A stretch of 64,000 nucleotides of DNA from Streptomyces coelicoflavus. GTDB lineage: Bacteria; Actinomycetota; Actinomycetes; Streptomycetales; Streptomycetaceae. Positions 16,137 to 24,735 of the stretch are shown here, in pieces (within the stretch, counting starts at the first letter, position 1; each line of letters opens with the position of its first letter). The DNA lies in NCBI RefSeq assembly GCF_003112555.1, contig NZ_BEWB01000019.1:62001-126000 (forward strand), in the 5' to 3' direction. A program made the translations under genes and the position numbers. Under the pieces are notes generated by a model. The model worked only from the letters and a program-made list of their open reading frames with translations. It made no database searches and was not told where the DNA came from.

Positions 16137-16381
16137 GCGGCCGCGCCCCGCCGTCGGCCCACGGAGCGCCGCGCACGTCGCGAACCCGTGTTCCGTGACA
16201 TCGACGCTCCCTCGCCAACGACGTGCCGGGCCGACGACGACACCACCCGGCCGCTGCCACTGTGGCCCCGGCGGTCGGACGGGACCACCCGGCGTACGCC
16301 GGACGTGGTTCGGCACGGCGGCGTGACGCGTCGTCCGGGGCGCCGTGCCGTGACCGGGTTCAGGTGGGTGCCGCGTTGCTG

Positions 16382-16411
16382 CCGGGCGCCCGGGGCTCCG
16401 GGGCGCCCCGG
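16382..16411 (-). terminator. GC hairpin after the response regulator
   Basis: CCGGGCGCCC (16382-16391) can pair with GGGCGCCCCGG (16401-16411) with one bulged base across the GGGGCTCC loop. It lies just past the response-regulator stop at 16417. No T-tract is present. The rest of the 16,137-16,416 gap shows no gene. Confidence 0.5.
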
Positions 16412-16416
16412 GTCGC

Positions 16417-17064
16417 TCAGGAGTGTGCGAGGAGTCCGCGTTCCAGGGCGACGACGACGGCGCGTGTGCGGTCGCTGACGTCGAGTTTCGCGAAGACCCG
16501 CAGGAGATGCGTCTTCACCGTGGCCTCGCCGATGACCAGCCGACGGCCGATCTCGGCATTGGACAGACCGTCCGCGACGGCGCGCAGCACGTCCCGTTCG
16601 CGGGCGGTGAGCGCGACCGGCTCCGGGCGGCGCATCCGGGCCACGAGGCGCTCCGCGACCTTGGGCGCGAGCACCGTCTCGCCGCGCGCCGCCGAGTGGA
16701 CGGCGCCGGCGAGCTGCTCGCGGGTGGTGTCCTTGAGGAGGTAGCCGACGGCGCCGGCTTCCACGGCTCGTTCGATCTCGGCGTCCGTGTCGTAGGTGGT
16801 GAGGATCAGCACCCGGGTGGCCACCGGCAGGGCGACGATCTCGGTGGTGGCGGCCACGCCGTCGAGCACCGGCATGCGCAGATCGACCAGGGCCACGTCG
16901 GGGACGAGCCGCTCCACGAGGCCGACACCCTCGCGGCCGTCGCTCGCCTCGCCGACGATCTCGATGGTGGGCTCGTCGGCCAGCAGGGCGACGACTCCGG
17001 CGCGCATCACGGCGTGGTCGTCGACCACGACCACCCGGATCCGGCCGGGAACGGTGTCGGTCAT
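16417..17064 (-). CDS. NarL/LuxR-family response regulator
   Basis: This 215-aa protein has an N-terminal receiver (acidic pocket DDH at 15-17, phosphoacceptor D61 in VDLRMPVLDG, conserved Thr and Lys in LILTTYDTD and YLLKDT) and a C-terminal LuxR-type HTH (LTARERDVLRAVADGLSNAE). It is encoded 2 nt after the histidine kinase and is its obvious cognate partner. Targets are not evident, though the pair lies next to the broken MMPL transporter. Confidence 0.93.
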   Translation of the reverse strand: MTDTVPGRIRVVVVDDHAVMRAGVVALLADEPTIEIVGEASDGREGVGLVERLVPDVALVDLRMPVLDGVAATTEIVALPVATRVLILTTYDTDAEIERAVEAGAVGYLLKDTTREQLAGAVHSAARGETVLAPKVAERLVARMRRPEPVALTARERDVLRAVADGLSNAEIGRRLVIGEATVKTHLLRVFAKLDVSDRTRAVVVALERGLLAHS

Positions 17065-17066
17065 GG

Positions 17067-18254
17067 TCAGTCCTGACTGTGCGTGGGAAGTCTGGCGAAG
17101 ACGCGGGTGCCGTCTCCGAGGGAGCTGGTGACGGCAAGATCGCCACCGAGTTCGGCCAGCCGTCGACGCATGCCGTCGAGGCCGAAACCGCGGGACTCCT
17201 CGACGACGAAGCCGTGGCCGTCGTCGGTGATCTCCAGCTCGACGACGCCCGCGTGTTCGGTGAGGACGACGCCGACGGTGGAAGCGTCCGCGTGCTTGCG
17301 CACGTTGGCGAGGGATTCCTGCGTGCAGCGCAACAGGGCGACGCGGGTGCGCTGGTCCAGCTCGACGTCGGCCAGTTCGGCGGTGACGGTGAGGCCGGTG
17401 TCCTGGACGAAACGGTCCAGGGTCCTGCGCAGGGTGGTGGCCGGCGATCCGGGTGCGACGCCGCTCTCGGGGGCGGAGCCGACGAGCACCCGGGCTTCGG
17501 CCAGGTTCTCACGCGCGGTCTGCTCGATGGAGGTGAGCTGCTCGGCGCAGCGCCCGGGGTCACTGACGGCGGCGGCGCGGGCGGCCTCCGCGAGCACCAC
17601 GATGGAGGCGAAGCCCTGGGCGAGGGTGTCGTGGATCTCCCGGGCGATGCGCTCACGCTCCTCGGCCGCGCCCCGCTCCTGGTAGGCGACCATCAACTCC
17701 TCCTGTGCGGTGCTGAGTTCGTTCGTCAGCTGTTGCTGACGCTCGTTGCTCCGGCCGACGAAGCGGTGCACCCACAGCCCCAGCCCCGTCCCCGCGCCGT
17801 AGGCGGCGGCGGTGAACACCACGTTGCCGGTGAGGAACTGGGGGCTCCAGCCCTGGCCGAGCGTGCTGCCGAGCACGGTGAGGGCCGCGGCGGCCCCGCT
17901 GAGCGCGACCGCGTCCCGCGGGGCGCGGGCGAGGAGCCAGAACTGCGGCAGGGACACCGCGTAGAAGGCGGCCCCGCCGTTCAGGAGCCAGGACGCCGCG
18001 CCGAGGACGAGGGCGAGGACGACGAGGTAGGCATGGGGTCGCAGGACACGGTTGTCCGGCCGGACGAGAACGGCGGTGTGGCACAGCGCGACCGCGGCGA
18101 GCAGGGCGAGCATCCAGTGCCTTCGGGCCGGTGACGCGTCGAGCACGGCGACGGCCGGGGGCAGCAGGCCGAACAGGGTCCAGCCCGCCGCGTTCCACCG
18201 CAGGACACGCTCCGGCACGAGCCGGTCGCCCGGCTGCCGCTGCCGCTCAGTCAC
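17067..18254 (-). CDS. Histidine kinase, DesK/NarX-like (HisKA_3)
   Basis: This 395-aa sensor has four to six N-terminal membrane helices (about residues 25-170), a short coiled linker (RSNERQQQLTNELSTAQEE), the HisKA_3 dimerisation box with phosphoacceptor His in REIHDTLAQGF, and a HATPase_c domain (QESLANVRKHADAS, DDGHGF, GFGLDGMRRRLAELGG). GTG 18254 is supported by AGGGGAA upstream. There is no large extracytoplasmic loop, so it probably senses a membrane-derived cue. Confidence 0.92.
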   Translation of the reverse strand: MTERQRQPGDRLVPERVLRWNAAGWTLFGLLPPAVAVLDASPARRHWMLALLAAVALCHTAVLVRPDNRVLRPHAYLVVLALVLGAASWLLNGGAAFYAVSLPQFWLLARAPRDAVALSGAAAALTVLGSTLGQGWSPQFLTGNVVFTAAAYGAGTGLGLWVHRFVGRSNERQQQLTNELSTAQEELMVAYQERGAAEERERIAREIHDTLAQGFASIVVLAEAARAAAVSDPGRCAEQLTSIEQTARENLAEARVLVGSAPESGVAPGSPATTLRRTLDRFVQDTGLTVTAELADVELDQRTRVALLRCTQESLANVRKHADASTVGVVLTEHAGVVELEITDDGHGFVVEESRGFGLDGMRRRLAELGGDLAVTSSLGDGTRVFARLPTHSQD

Positions 18255-18304
18255 GGTGATTCCCCTCGCGCGTACGGGAGTTGCGGGGCCGACGGTCGAG
18301 TCGA

Positions 18305-20514
18305 TCAGCTTACCGATTCCAGGGGCCGCGGGGCCGGTTCGGTGCCCTGGAGAGCTCGGCGCACCGCGCGGGAGGGCCACCAGTTGGCCTCGCCCAGCAG
18401 GAGCATCACGGACGGCAGGACCAGCAGCCGGATGACGAAGGCGTCCAGGAGGACGGCGACCGCGAGGCTGAAGCCGATCTGCTTCATCTCGATGATGTGC
18501 AGGGCCGCGAAGCTGGCGAAGACCGTGACCATGACCACCGCGGCGCTGGTCACCACGCTCGCCGAGCTGCCGATGCCCTCGATCACGGCCTGCCGGGTCG
18601 GGACTCCGCGCAGGGCGGCCTCCCGGATCCGGCTGATGACGAAGACCTGGTAGTCCATCGACAGGCCGAACAGGATCACGAAGAGGAACAGCGGAACGCG
18701 GGCACCGATCGAACCGGTGGAGGTGAAGTCGACCAGGTCCTCGGCCCAGGTGTGCTGGAAGACCATGACGAGGACGCCGAGCGCGGCGGCGGCGGAGAGG
18801 AGGTTGAGGACGATGCCGATCAGGCCGAGGACCACGGAGCGGAACGCCCACACGGTCATGGCGAAGGTCACCAGGAGCAGTGCCCCGAGGATGAGCGGCA
18901 GCTTCTGCTCCTGGTGGACCGGATAGTCGGCGTAGCGGGCGACGTCACCGGTCACCGCGGTCTCGGCACCCTTCACCCGGCCGACGGTCCGCGGGACGTA
19001 CGTGTCGCGGATGTCCTGGAGCGAGGACTGCGCCTCGTCGCTGCTGACGTAGTGCGGGACCTGCAGTTGCAGCATGCTGATCCGCCGGTCGGGCGACGAG
19101 GTCACCCGGGAGGTGCCGCTCAGTCGCGGGTCGTCCTCGACGTCGGCGGCGAGTTCGCGCAGGGCGGCGGTCACCTCGGGCGCACGGTCGGCGTCGGCGC
19201 GGACGACGACCTGGTGCATGGACTTCAGCTCCGGGAAGGCGGCGTTCGCCCGGTCGTAGACCTGCATGGCGGCGATGGAGCGGGAGTGCGTCTCGCGGCC
19301 CATGTCGGTGAGGTTGATGCCGAGGACCGGGGCGGCGAGGGCGACCAGTGCGAGGACGGCGACGACGAGCGTGGCGAGGGGGCGTCGGGCGACGGGACGC
19401 AGCGCGGCGGCGGTCAGGCGGCCGGGGCCGGCCACGCCCGTCCGCTTCCCCTTCTTCCGGGGAGCGAGCCCCCGGGCCGCCCGGCGCTCGGCGCGGCGCT
19501 CGGCCCGCATGCCCAGCGTGGCGAGCAGGGCGGGCAGCGCGGTCAGGGAGCTGACGACGGCGACGAGGGTGACGACGATCGCGCCGGTGGCGATGGACGA
19601 GAAGATGACGTCGTCGGCGAGGTAGAGGGTGGCGCTGGAGACGGCGACGGCGAGACCTGAGACGACGACGGCCCGTCCGGACGTGGCGGCGGCGAGTTCG
19701 ACGGCGGCCCGCGGGCTCAGCCTGCCGCCCGCGCGGGCCCGTCCTCGCGCTCGCGCTTGAGGTAGAAGAGCGTGTAGTCGACGCCGACGGCGAGGCCGAT
19801 GAGCAGGATGATGTTGATACCGATGCCGTTGTCGGGGAAGACGTGCGAGGCCACCATCGACAGCCCGACGGCCGCGGCGATCGAGGACAGGGCGAGCAGC
19901 AGCGGCACGAGGGCCATGGCCACGGAGCTGAAGACCACCAGCAGGGTGACGAGGGTGACCGGCAGGGCGATCATCTCGGTGCGCGCGAGGTCGTCGCCGC
20001 GCAGCTTGTCGACGCCCTTGCTGATGGACGGCGATCCGGTCTCCTCGACGCGCAGCGAGGGGTTGGCCTCCTGTACGGCCGCGGTCTGCTCGAGCAGCGC
20101 GTCGACGTGCTCCTTGCCCTCCCGCTCCGGGGCCTTCATGGTGACCGTGACCCGCACCGCCGTGTCGCCCGCGGCGCGTACCGGGTCCTCGACGGAGAGC
20201 ACCTCGGGCAGCTCGGCCATCCGGGCGGCGACGTCGGCGGCGGCCGAGTCCGCGGCGGCGATGTCGAGCTTTCCGGTGCCCGGTTGGGCGGTGATCAGGA
20301 CGTGTTCGACGGGGCGCTGCTGCAACCCGCCCTCCGCGGCGATCGCTTCGCCGCGTCCCGCCTCTCCGATACGGAAGTCCTCGGTGGTCGCCTCGTTGGT
20401 ACCGACGGAGATGCCGACACCGAGGCACAGGACGACGAACACGAACCAGCCGACGATGCCCCGCCACGGACGGGCGGCGCTCCAACGTGCCATGCGTACA
20501 GGAAGGTTTCTCAT
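18305..20514 (-). pseudogene. Frameshifted MMPL/RND-family transporter
   Basis: Two overlapping frames together make a ~736-aa MMPL-type transporter. Frame 1 from ATG 20514 encodes the N-terminal helix, the first periplasmic domain and helices to LLIGLAVGVDYTLFYLKRERE, then stops at 19717. Frame 2 resumes with RARAGGRLSPRAAVELAAA and continues to the end, including the second periplasmic domain and the FLFVILFGLSMDYQVFVISR block. One base appears to be missing near 19,740, in GAGGA/CGGGCC. MMPL proteins export lipids or antibiotics. This is either a real inactivating mutation or a sequencing error, as both halves look otherwise unconstrained by decay. GAAGAG precedes ATG 20514. Confidence 0.82.
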
Positions 20515-20968
20515 GGCATCGATGCTCTTCGCCGGGGGCGTGCCGCCGACAGCGGCGACCGGTTGAACTTGGGGTCCACCGACTGGTGGACCCCCGGCCA
20601 CGGTCGGTCCCCGGTGTTCACACCACGGGGCCCGTGCCCGCGAAGACCGCTTCGAGGATGCGATCGATGTAGGCGGGGGTGATCGGCTCCTGGGTGACCA
20701 GAAGCCTTGAACACCGCCGGCTGCCCGACGTCCCGCTCTGGCTCCTGCTCGCCCTCGTCGCCGTCGCGGCGGCAGCGACCCTGGGCGCCGCACTGGGCAC
20801 CGCGCGCCGGATGCTCCGCACCCCGGCGGTCAGCGCGGTGGCACCCTCACCGCAAGCGACCCGTACGGCAGCGACCCGGCCCGCCGCGCCCGGTCGCTGC
20901 CGACGCCCGTGGCCCTGCCGGCCCCGGCTCGGGGCCACACAGCGTCGCGAGAGCCCGGGCGTTCCCGC
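20515..20968. other. Gap between MMPL gene and arsC: remnant DNA
   Basis: No complete gene is evident. On the minus strand 20,618-20,700 encodes a tail resembling the end of a TetR regulator (listed separately). On the plus strand a frame from 20,679 contains a single hydrophobic stretch (VPLWLLLALVAVAAAATLG) and an Ala/Pro/Arg tail, without a recognisable family or ribosome site. It looks like a junction of two formerly separate regions. Confidence 0.4.
20618..20700 (-). pseudogene. C-terminal scrap of a possible TetR regulator
   Basis: The minus-strand frame reads LLVTQEPITPAYIDRILEAV followed by FAGTGPVV and a stop. This resembles the last helix of TetR-family regulators, which often precede MMPL genes. 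The upstream DNA no longer encodes an HTH domain, so only about 26 codons survive. Confidence 0.3.
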
Positions 20969-21391
20969 TCACGCCGTCGCCTCCGGCTTCTCCGGGGCGA
21001 TCTCGGCGATCAGTCCCTCGACCAGGGTCTTGATCTCGTCGCGGATCGGGCGCACGGCCTGGACGCCCTGGCCGGCCGGGTCGTCGAGCTTCCAGTCGAG
21101 GTACCGCTTGCCGGGGAAGACCGGGCAGGTGTCGCCGCAGCCCATGGTGATGCAGACGTCCGACTCGCGGACCGCGTCGACGGTGAGGATCTTCGGCGTC
21201 TCCTCGGAGATGTCGATGCCGACCTCGGCCATGGCCTCGACGGCCGCCGGGTTGACCCGGTCGCCGGGGGCGGAGCCGGCGGAGCGGACCTCGACGCGGT
21301 CGCCGGCCAGGTGGGCCAGCCACGCGGCGGCCATCTGGGAGCGGCCGGCGTTGTGGACGCAGACGAACAGGACGGACGGCTTGTCGGCCAT
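20969..21391 (-). CDS. arsC: Arsenate reductase, low-molecular-weight phosphatase type
   Basis: This 140-aa protein reduces arsenate to arsenite. The P-loop VCVHNAGRSQ has nucleophile C11 and R17 (CX5R). C80, C85 and C89 (VCITMGCGDTC) provide the resolving cysteines of the thioredoxin-coupled mechanism. GRS and the DDP motif (LDDPAGQ) are conserved. It is divergent from arsR at 21487, with a 95-bp shared promoter region holding a GCTGATATCAGC palindrome. Confidence 0.93.
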   Translation of the reverse strand: MADKPSVLFVCVHNAGRSQMAAAWLAHLAGDRVEVRSAGSAPGDRVNPAAVEAMAEVGIDISEETPKILTVDAVRESDVCITMGCGDTCPVFPGKRYLDWKLDDPAGQGVQAVRPIRDEIKTLVEGLIAEIAPEKPEATA

Positions 21392-21448
21392 GGTGATCGT
21401 TCTTTCTCGTCGCGCGGTGGTACCCGGCCACCGATGACTTCAGCTACC

Positions 21449-21460
21449 GCTGATATCAGC
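21449..21460. promoter_or_regulatory. Candidate ArsR operator between arsC and arsR
   Basis: GCTGATATCAGC is a perfect 12-bp palindrome midway between the divergent arsC and arsR starts. A further TATCAG half-site lies near 21,478. Position and symmetry fit autoregulation by the arsR product. Confidence 0.55.
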
Positions 21461-21486
21461 AAGTGGTGATGTGAGAGTATCAGTGC

Positions 21487-21795
21487 ATGCTGACTTCAGT
21501 CGACCCTGATGTGATCCGGGCGCTCGGTGATCCGCTGCGCCTGAGGATCGTGACCCTCCTGGCGCGCGAGACGCTCTGCACGACGCACCTGGTCGAGGAG
21601 ACCGGAGCCAAGCAGACCAACCTCTCCAACCACATGAAGGTGCTGCGCGAGGCCGGGATCGTGGAGACCGAGCCCTGCGGCCGCTACACCTACTACCGGC
21701 TCAAGTCCGAGGTCCTGGCCGGCCTGTCCGGGCAGTTCGCCGAACTCGCCGCCGCCGCCCGCACCGCCGCCGAGAACAAGAGGGCCTGCCCGTGA
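21487..21795 (+). CDS. arsR: ArsR-family metalloregulator (arsenic operon)
   Basis: This 102-aa winged-helix repressor has DVIRALGDPLRLRIVTLLAR, a recognition helix KQTNLSNHMKVLREAGIV and the wing GRYTYYRL. One Cys lies in ETLCTTHL near the usual alpha-3 site and another in the C-terminal half (EPCGR, final KRACP), so it lacks the classic CVC pair and may use a different As(III) site. Its stop overlaps the transporter GTG by 3 nt, so repressor and pump are coupled. Confidence 0.92.
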   Translation: MLTSVDPDVIRALGDPLRLRIVTLLARETLCTTHLVEETGAKQTNLSNHMKVLREAGIVETEPCGRYTYYRLKSEVLAGLSGQFAELAAAARTAAENKRACP

Positions 21796-22901
21796 CCTCC
21801 ACCGAGCCCACCACCTCCGCTCCGGCCGGAGTCGGGGACGACTCGATCGTCAAGAAGCTTTCCACCCTCGACCGCTACCTCGCGGTGTGGATCCTCATCG
21901 CCATGGCCGTCGGCCTGGGGCTCGGGCGAGTGATCCCCGGACTGAACGACGCGCTGGCGAAGGTGGAGGTCGGCGGGATCTCCCTGCCGATCGCCCTGGG
22001 CCTGCTGATCATGATGTATCCGGTCCTGGCCAAGGTCCGCTACGACAGGCTGGACGCGGTCACCGGTGACCGCAAGCTGATGATCTCCTCCCTGGTCATC
22101 AACTGGGTCCTCGGACCCGCGGTCATGTTCGCCCTGGCGTGGATCTTCCTGCCGGACCTGCCCGAGTACCGCACCGGTCTGATCATCGTCGGCCTGGCCC
22201 GCTGCATCGCCATGGTCATCATCTGGAACGACCTCGCCTGCGGCGACCGCGAGGCCGCGGCCGTGCTCGTCGCGCTGAACTCGGTCTTCCAGGTCCTGGC
22301 GTTCGGCCTGCTGGGCTGGTTCTACCTCGACCTGCTGCCCGGATGGCTGGGCCTGGGCGGCGGGGAGCACCTGGACATCTCGATGTGGGAGATCGCCTTC
22401 AACGTGGTCGTCTTCCTGGGCGTCCCACTGCTGGCCGGCTTCCTGACCCGCCGGATCGGCGAGAAGAGGATGGGCCGCGAGAGCTACGAGTCCCGCTTCC
22501 TGCCGAAGATCGGCCCCTGGGCGCTGTACGGGCTGCTGTTCACGATCGTGATCCTCTTCGCCCTGCAGGGCAGGACCATCACCTCCCAGCCCCTGGACGT
22601 CGCCCGGATCGCGCTGCCGCTGCTGGTCTACTTCGCGGTCATGTTCTTCGGCAGCTTCGTTCTCGGCAAGGGTCTCGGCCTGGCCTACGACCGGACCACG
22701 ACCCTGGCGTTCACCGCGGCGGGCAACAACTTCGAGCTGGCCATCGCGGTCGCCATCGCCACCTTCGGCGTCACCTCGGGTCAGGCCCTGTCCGGCGTCG
22801 TCGGACCGCTCATCGAAGTCCCGGTGCTGATCGGCCTCGTCTACGTCGCGCTCGCCTGGCGCAGGAAGTTCGCCGCCGACGCGGTGACCACGGCCCCGTG
22901 A
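21792..22901 (+). CDS. ACR3-family arsenite efflux transporter
   Basis: This 369-aa protein has 10 predicted membrane helices. The ACR3 signature LARCIAMVIIWNDLACGD contains the conserved helix-4 Cys needed for As(III) transport, and AAGNNFELAIAVAIATFG is the other family hallmark. It exports arsenite using the proton gradient. It starts at GTG 21792 within the arsR stop and overlaps the flavoprotein downstream by 4 nt (GTGA), so three genes are translationally linked. Confidence 0.95.
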   Translation: MTSTEPTTSAPAGVGDDSIVKKLSTLDRYLAVWILIAMAVGLGLGRVIPGLNDALAKVEVGGISLPIALGLLIMMYPVLAKVRYDRLDAVTGDRKLMISSLVINWVLGPAVMFALAWIFLPDLPEYRTGLIIVGLARCIAMVIIWNDLACGDREAAAVLVALNSVFQVLAFGLLGWFYLDLLPGWLGLGGGEHLDISMWEIAFNVVVFLGVPLLAGFLTRRIGEKRMGRESYESRFLPKIGPWALYGLLFTIVILFALQGRTITSQPLDVARIALPLLVYFAVMFFGSFVLGKGLGLAYDRTTTLAFTAAGNNFELAIAVAIATFGVTSGQALSGVVGPLIEVPVLIGLVYVALAWRRKFAADAVTTAP

Positions 22902-23962
22902 CGCGGCACGTGGACGTGGTGGTGGCCGGCGGTGGCCAAGCAGGGCTCGCCGCCGGCTGTCACCTGCGTCGTCTGGGTGTCGACTTCACCGTCCTCGACG
23001 CCGGACCGGCGCCGGGCGGGGCCTGGCAGCACATGTGGGACTCGCTGCACCTGTTCTCCCCGGCCGACCACTCCTCCCTGCCCGGCCGGCTCATGCCCGC
23101 ACAGCCCGGCGAGACCTACCCCGACGCCGGTCACGTGGTGGACTACCTGACCGACTACGAGAAGCGCTACGGCCTGCCCGTCCAGCACGGCACCCGAGTG
23201 GACGCCGTGCACCGCGACGGCGACCGGCTCCTGGTGGAGGCCGACTCCGGTCCCTGGCGGGCCCGGGCAGTCATCAGCGCCACCGGCACCTGGTCGCGGC
23301 CCTTCGTCCCCACCGTCCCCGGCCGCGGCGACTTCACCGGCCGGCAGGTGCACACCGTGGACTACCGCCGCCCGGGCGACTTCGCCGGGCAGCACGTTCT
23401 CGTGGTCGGCGGAGGAAACTCCGGTGCCCAGATCGCGGCCGACCTCGCCCTGGACGCCCGCGTCGAGACGACGTGGGTCACCCGGCGTCCACCCCGCCTC
23501 CTGCCCGACGACGTCGACGGCCGCGTCCTGTTCGACGTCGCCACCGCCCGCCGCCGCGCTCTCGACGCCGGCCGTACCGACACGGGCGGGGTCGCCTCGC
23601 TCGGGGACGTCGTCGCCGTCCCGCCCGTCCGTGCCGCCCGTGACGCCGGACTCCTGCGGGCCCGCCCGATGTTCCGCCGGCTCACCGCCACCGGCGTCCA
23701 GTGGGACGACGGCAGTCGGTCGGAGGCGGACGCGATCATCTGGTGCACCGGCTTCCGGCCCGCCCTGGCCCACCTCGCCCCGCTCGGACTGCGCGGCCCG
23801 CGCGGCCGCATCGAGACCGCCGGTACCCGAGCCGTCGGCGAACCCCGCCTGCACCTGCTCGGTTACGGCGACTGGACCGGCCCCGCCTCCGCCACTCTGA
23901 TCGGCGTGGGCCGCCCTGCCCGCGAGGCCGCCCGTCAGATCGCGCGCCGACTGGACCTCTGA
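22898..23962 (+). CDS. arsO: ArsO-like FAD/NADPH monooxygenase of the arsenic operon
   Basis: This 354-aa flavoprotein has the FAD-binding GGGQAGLAAG near residue 12, the NADPH-binding GGGNSGAQIAADL about residue 170, and IIWCTGFRPALAHL near the end. These are the class B flavin monooxygenase features of ArsO proteins that accompany ACR3 pumps. The precise reaction is not settled. GTG 22898 overlaps the transporter stop. Convergent arsR2 follows. Confidence 0.85.
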   Translation: MTRHVDVVVAGGGQAGLAAGCHLRRLGVDFTVLDAGPAPGGAWQHMWDSLHLFSPADHSSLPGRLMPAQPGETYPDAGHVVDYLTDYEKRYGLPVQHGTRVDAVHRDGDRLLVEADSGPWRARAVISATGTWSRPFVPTVPGRGDFTGRQVHTVDYRRPGDFAGQHVLVVGGGNSGAQIAADLALDARVETTWVTRRPPRLLPDDVDGRVLFDVATARRRALDAGRTDTGGVASLGDVVAVPPVRAARDAGLLRARPMFRRLTATGVQWDDGSRSEADAIIWCTGFRPALAHLAPLGLRGPRGRIETAGTRAVGEPRLHLLGYGDWTGPASATLIGVGRPAREAARQIARRLDL

Positions 23963-24083
23963 ACTCGCGACCCGGCCCGTGCGGCTGCCCGGGACCGGCC
24001 GCTGGGCCCGCGGCCGCAGTCAGCGGAACAGTGGTGAATCCGCCCCGCCACCAGGTCACCGCGGAGCCGGCTCATGGCGCCGG

Positions 24084-24449
24084 TCAGGCGCGCAGGTCGA
24101 GCATGGCCGCCATGGCCGCCACCACGGACGGGGCGACCCGGTAGTAGACCCAGGTGCCGCGCCGCTCGGAGGTCAGCAGGCCGGCCTCGCGCAGCTTCTT
24201 GAGGTGGTGGGAGACGGTCGGCTGGGAGACGCCGACGTCGGCGATGTCGCACACGCACGCCTCGCCGCCCGGGTGGGAGGCGACCTTGGAGAACAGCCGC
24301 AGGCGCACCGGGTCCGAGAGCGCCTTGAACATGGCGGCCATCTTCTCCGCGTCCGCCCGGGACAGCTCCCCGGCGGTGATCGGCGGGCAGCACGGCACGA
24401 CGTCGCCGTCCCGCAGGACGGGCAGTTCCGCGACCTCTGAATTCGACAT
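24084..24449 (-). CDS. arsR: ArsR/SmtB repressor with CVC arsenic site
   Basis: This 121-aa protein has the metal site EACVCDIAD in alpha-3, the recognition helix SQPTVSHHLKKLREAGL and the wing RRGTWVYYRV. An N-terminal Cys pair (VVPCCPP) may add ligands. It is a second ArsR type, distinct from the one at 21487, and is divergent from the small CxxC protein and flavoprotein at 24534-26133, which it probably controls. ATG 24449 is used; the frame upstream lacks family sequence. Confidence 0.92.
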   Translation of the reverse strand: MSNSEVAELPVLRDGDVVPCCPPITAGELSRADAEKMAAMFKALSDPVRLRLFSKVASHPGGEACVCDIADVGVSQPTVSHHLKKLREAGLLTSERRGTWVYYRVAPSVVAAMAAMLDLRA

Positions 24450-24504
24450 GTGTCTATGTTGACACTCGTCGATACGAGTGGCAAGCTCCGGGTTGTGGAG
24501 AGAC

Positions 24505-24519
24505 ATCGACAGATATCGA
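24505..24519. promoter_or_regulatory. Candidate ArsR operator half-sites
   Basis: ATCGACAGATATCGA contains two ATCGA half-sites with 10-bp spacing, just upstream of the CxxC mini-gene and inside the divergent arsR2 promoter region. AT-rich TGTCTATGTTGACA at 24,450-24,463 is the probable promoter of the other arm. Confidence 0.45.
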
Positions 24520-24533
24520 AGCAAGGAGCCGTC

Positions 24534-24704
24534 GTGACCACCAACCTCCGTGCCGTTCTCACCGCGGCCCGGGTCCGCCGCACCACCCGCCACCTGGCCG
24601 GCGTCAGCTTCTGCGACAGCTGCGCCCAGGTCGGTGACAGCGCCTCCCGAGCGGCCGAACGCCGGCGGCACGCCCAGACGACCGCCTTCACCCACGCGCG
24701 CTGA
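24534..24704 (+). CDS. Small CxxC protein of the arsenic locus
   Basis: This 56-aa basic protein (VTTNLRAVLTAARVRRTTRH...) has a single FCDSCAQ motif that could bind metal or act as a thiol switch. AAGGAGCC 5 nt upstream of GTG 24534 is a strong ribosome site, and it ends 31 bp before the flavoprotein gene, so it heads that operon. No domain is recognised. Similar small proteins occur before Streptomyces flavoproteins of this type, from memory. Confidence 0.65.
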   Translation: MTTNLRAVLTAARVRRTTRHLAGVSFCDSCAQVGDSASRAAERRRHAQTTAFTHAR

Positions 24705-24735
24705 CCCCCTTCACCCCCAGAGGAGACCGAGCATC

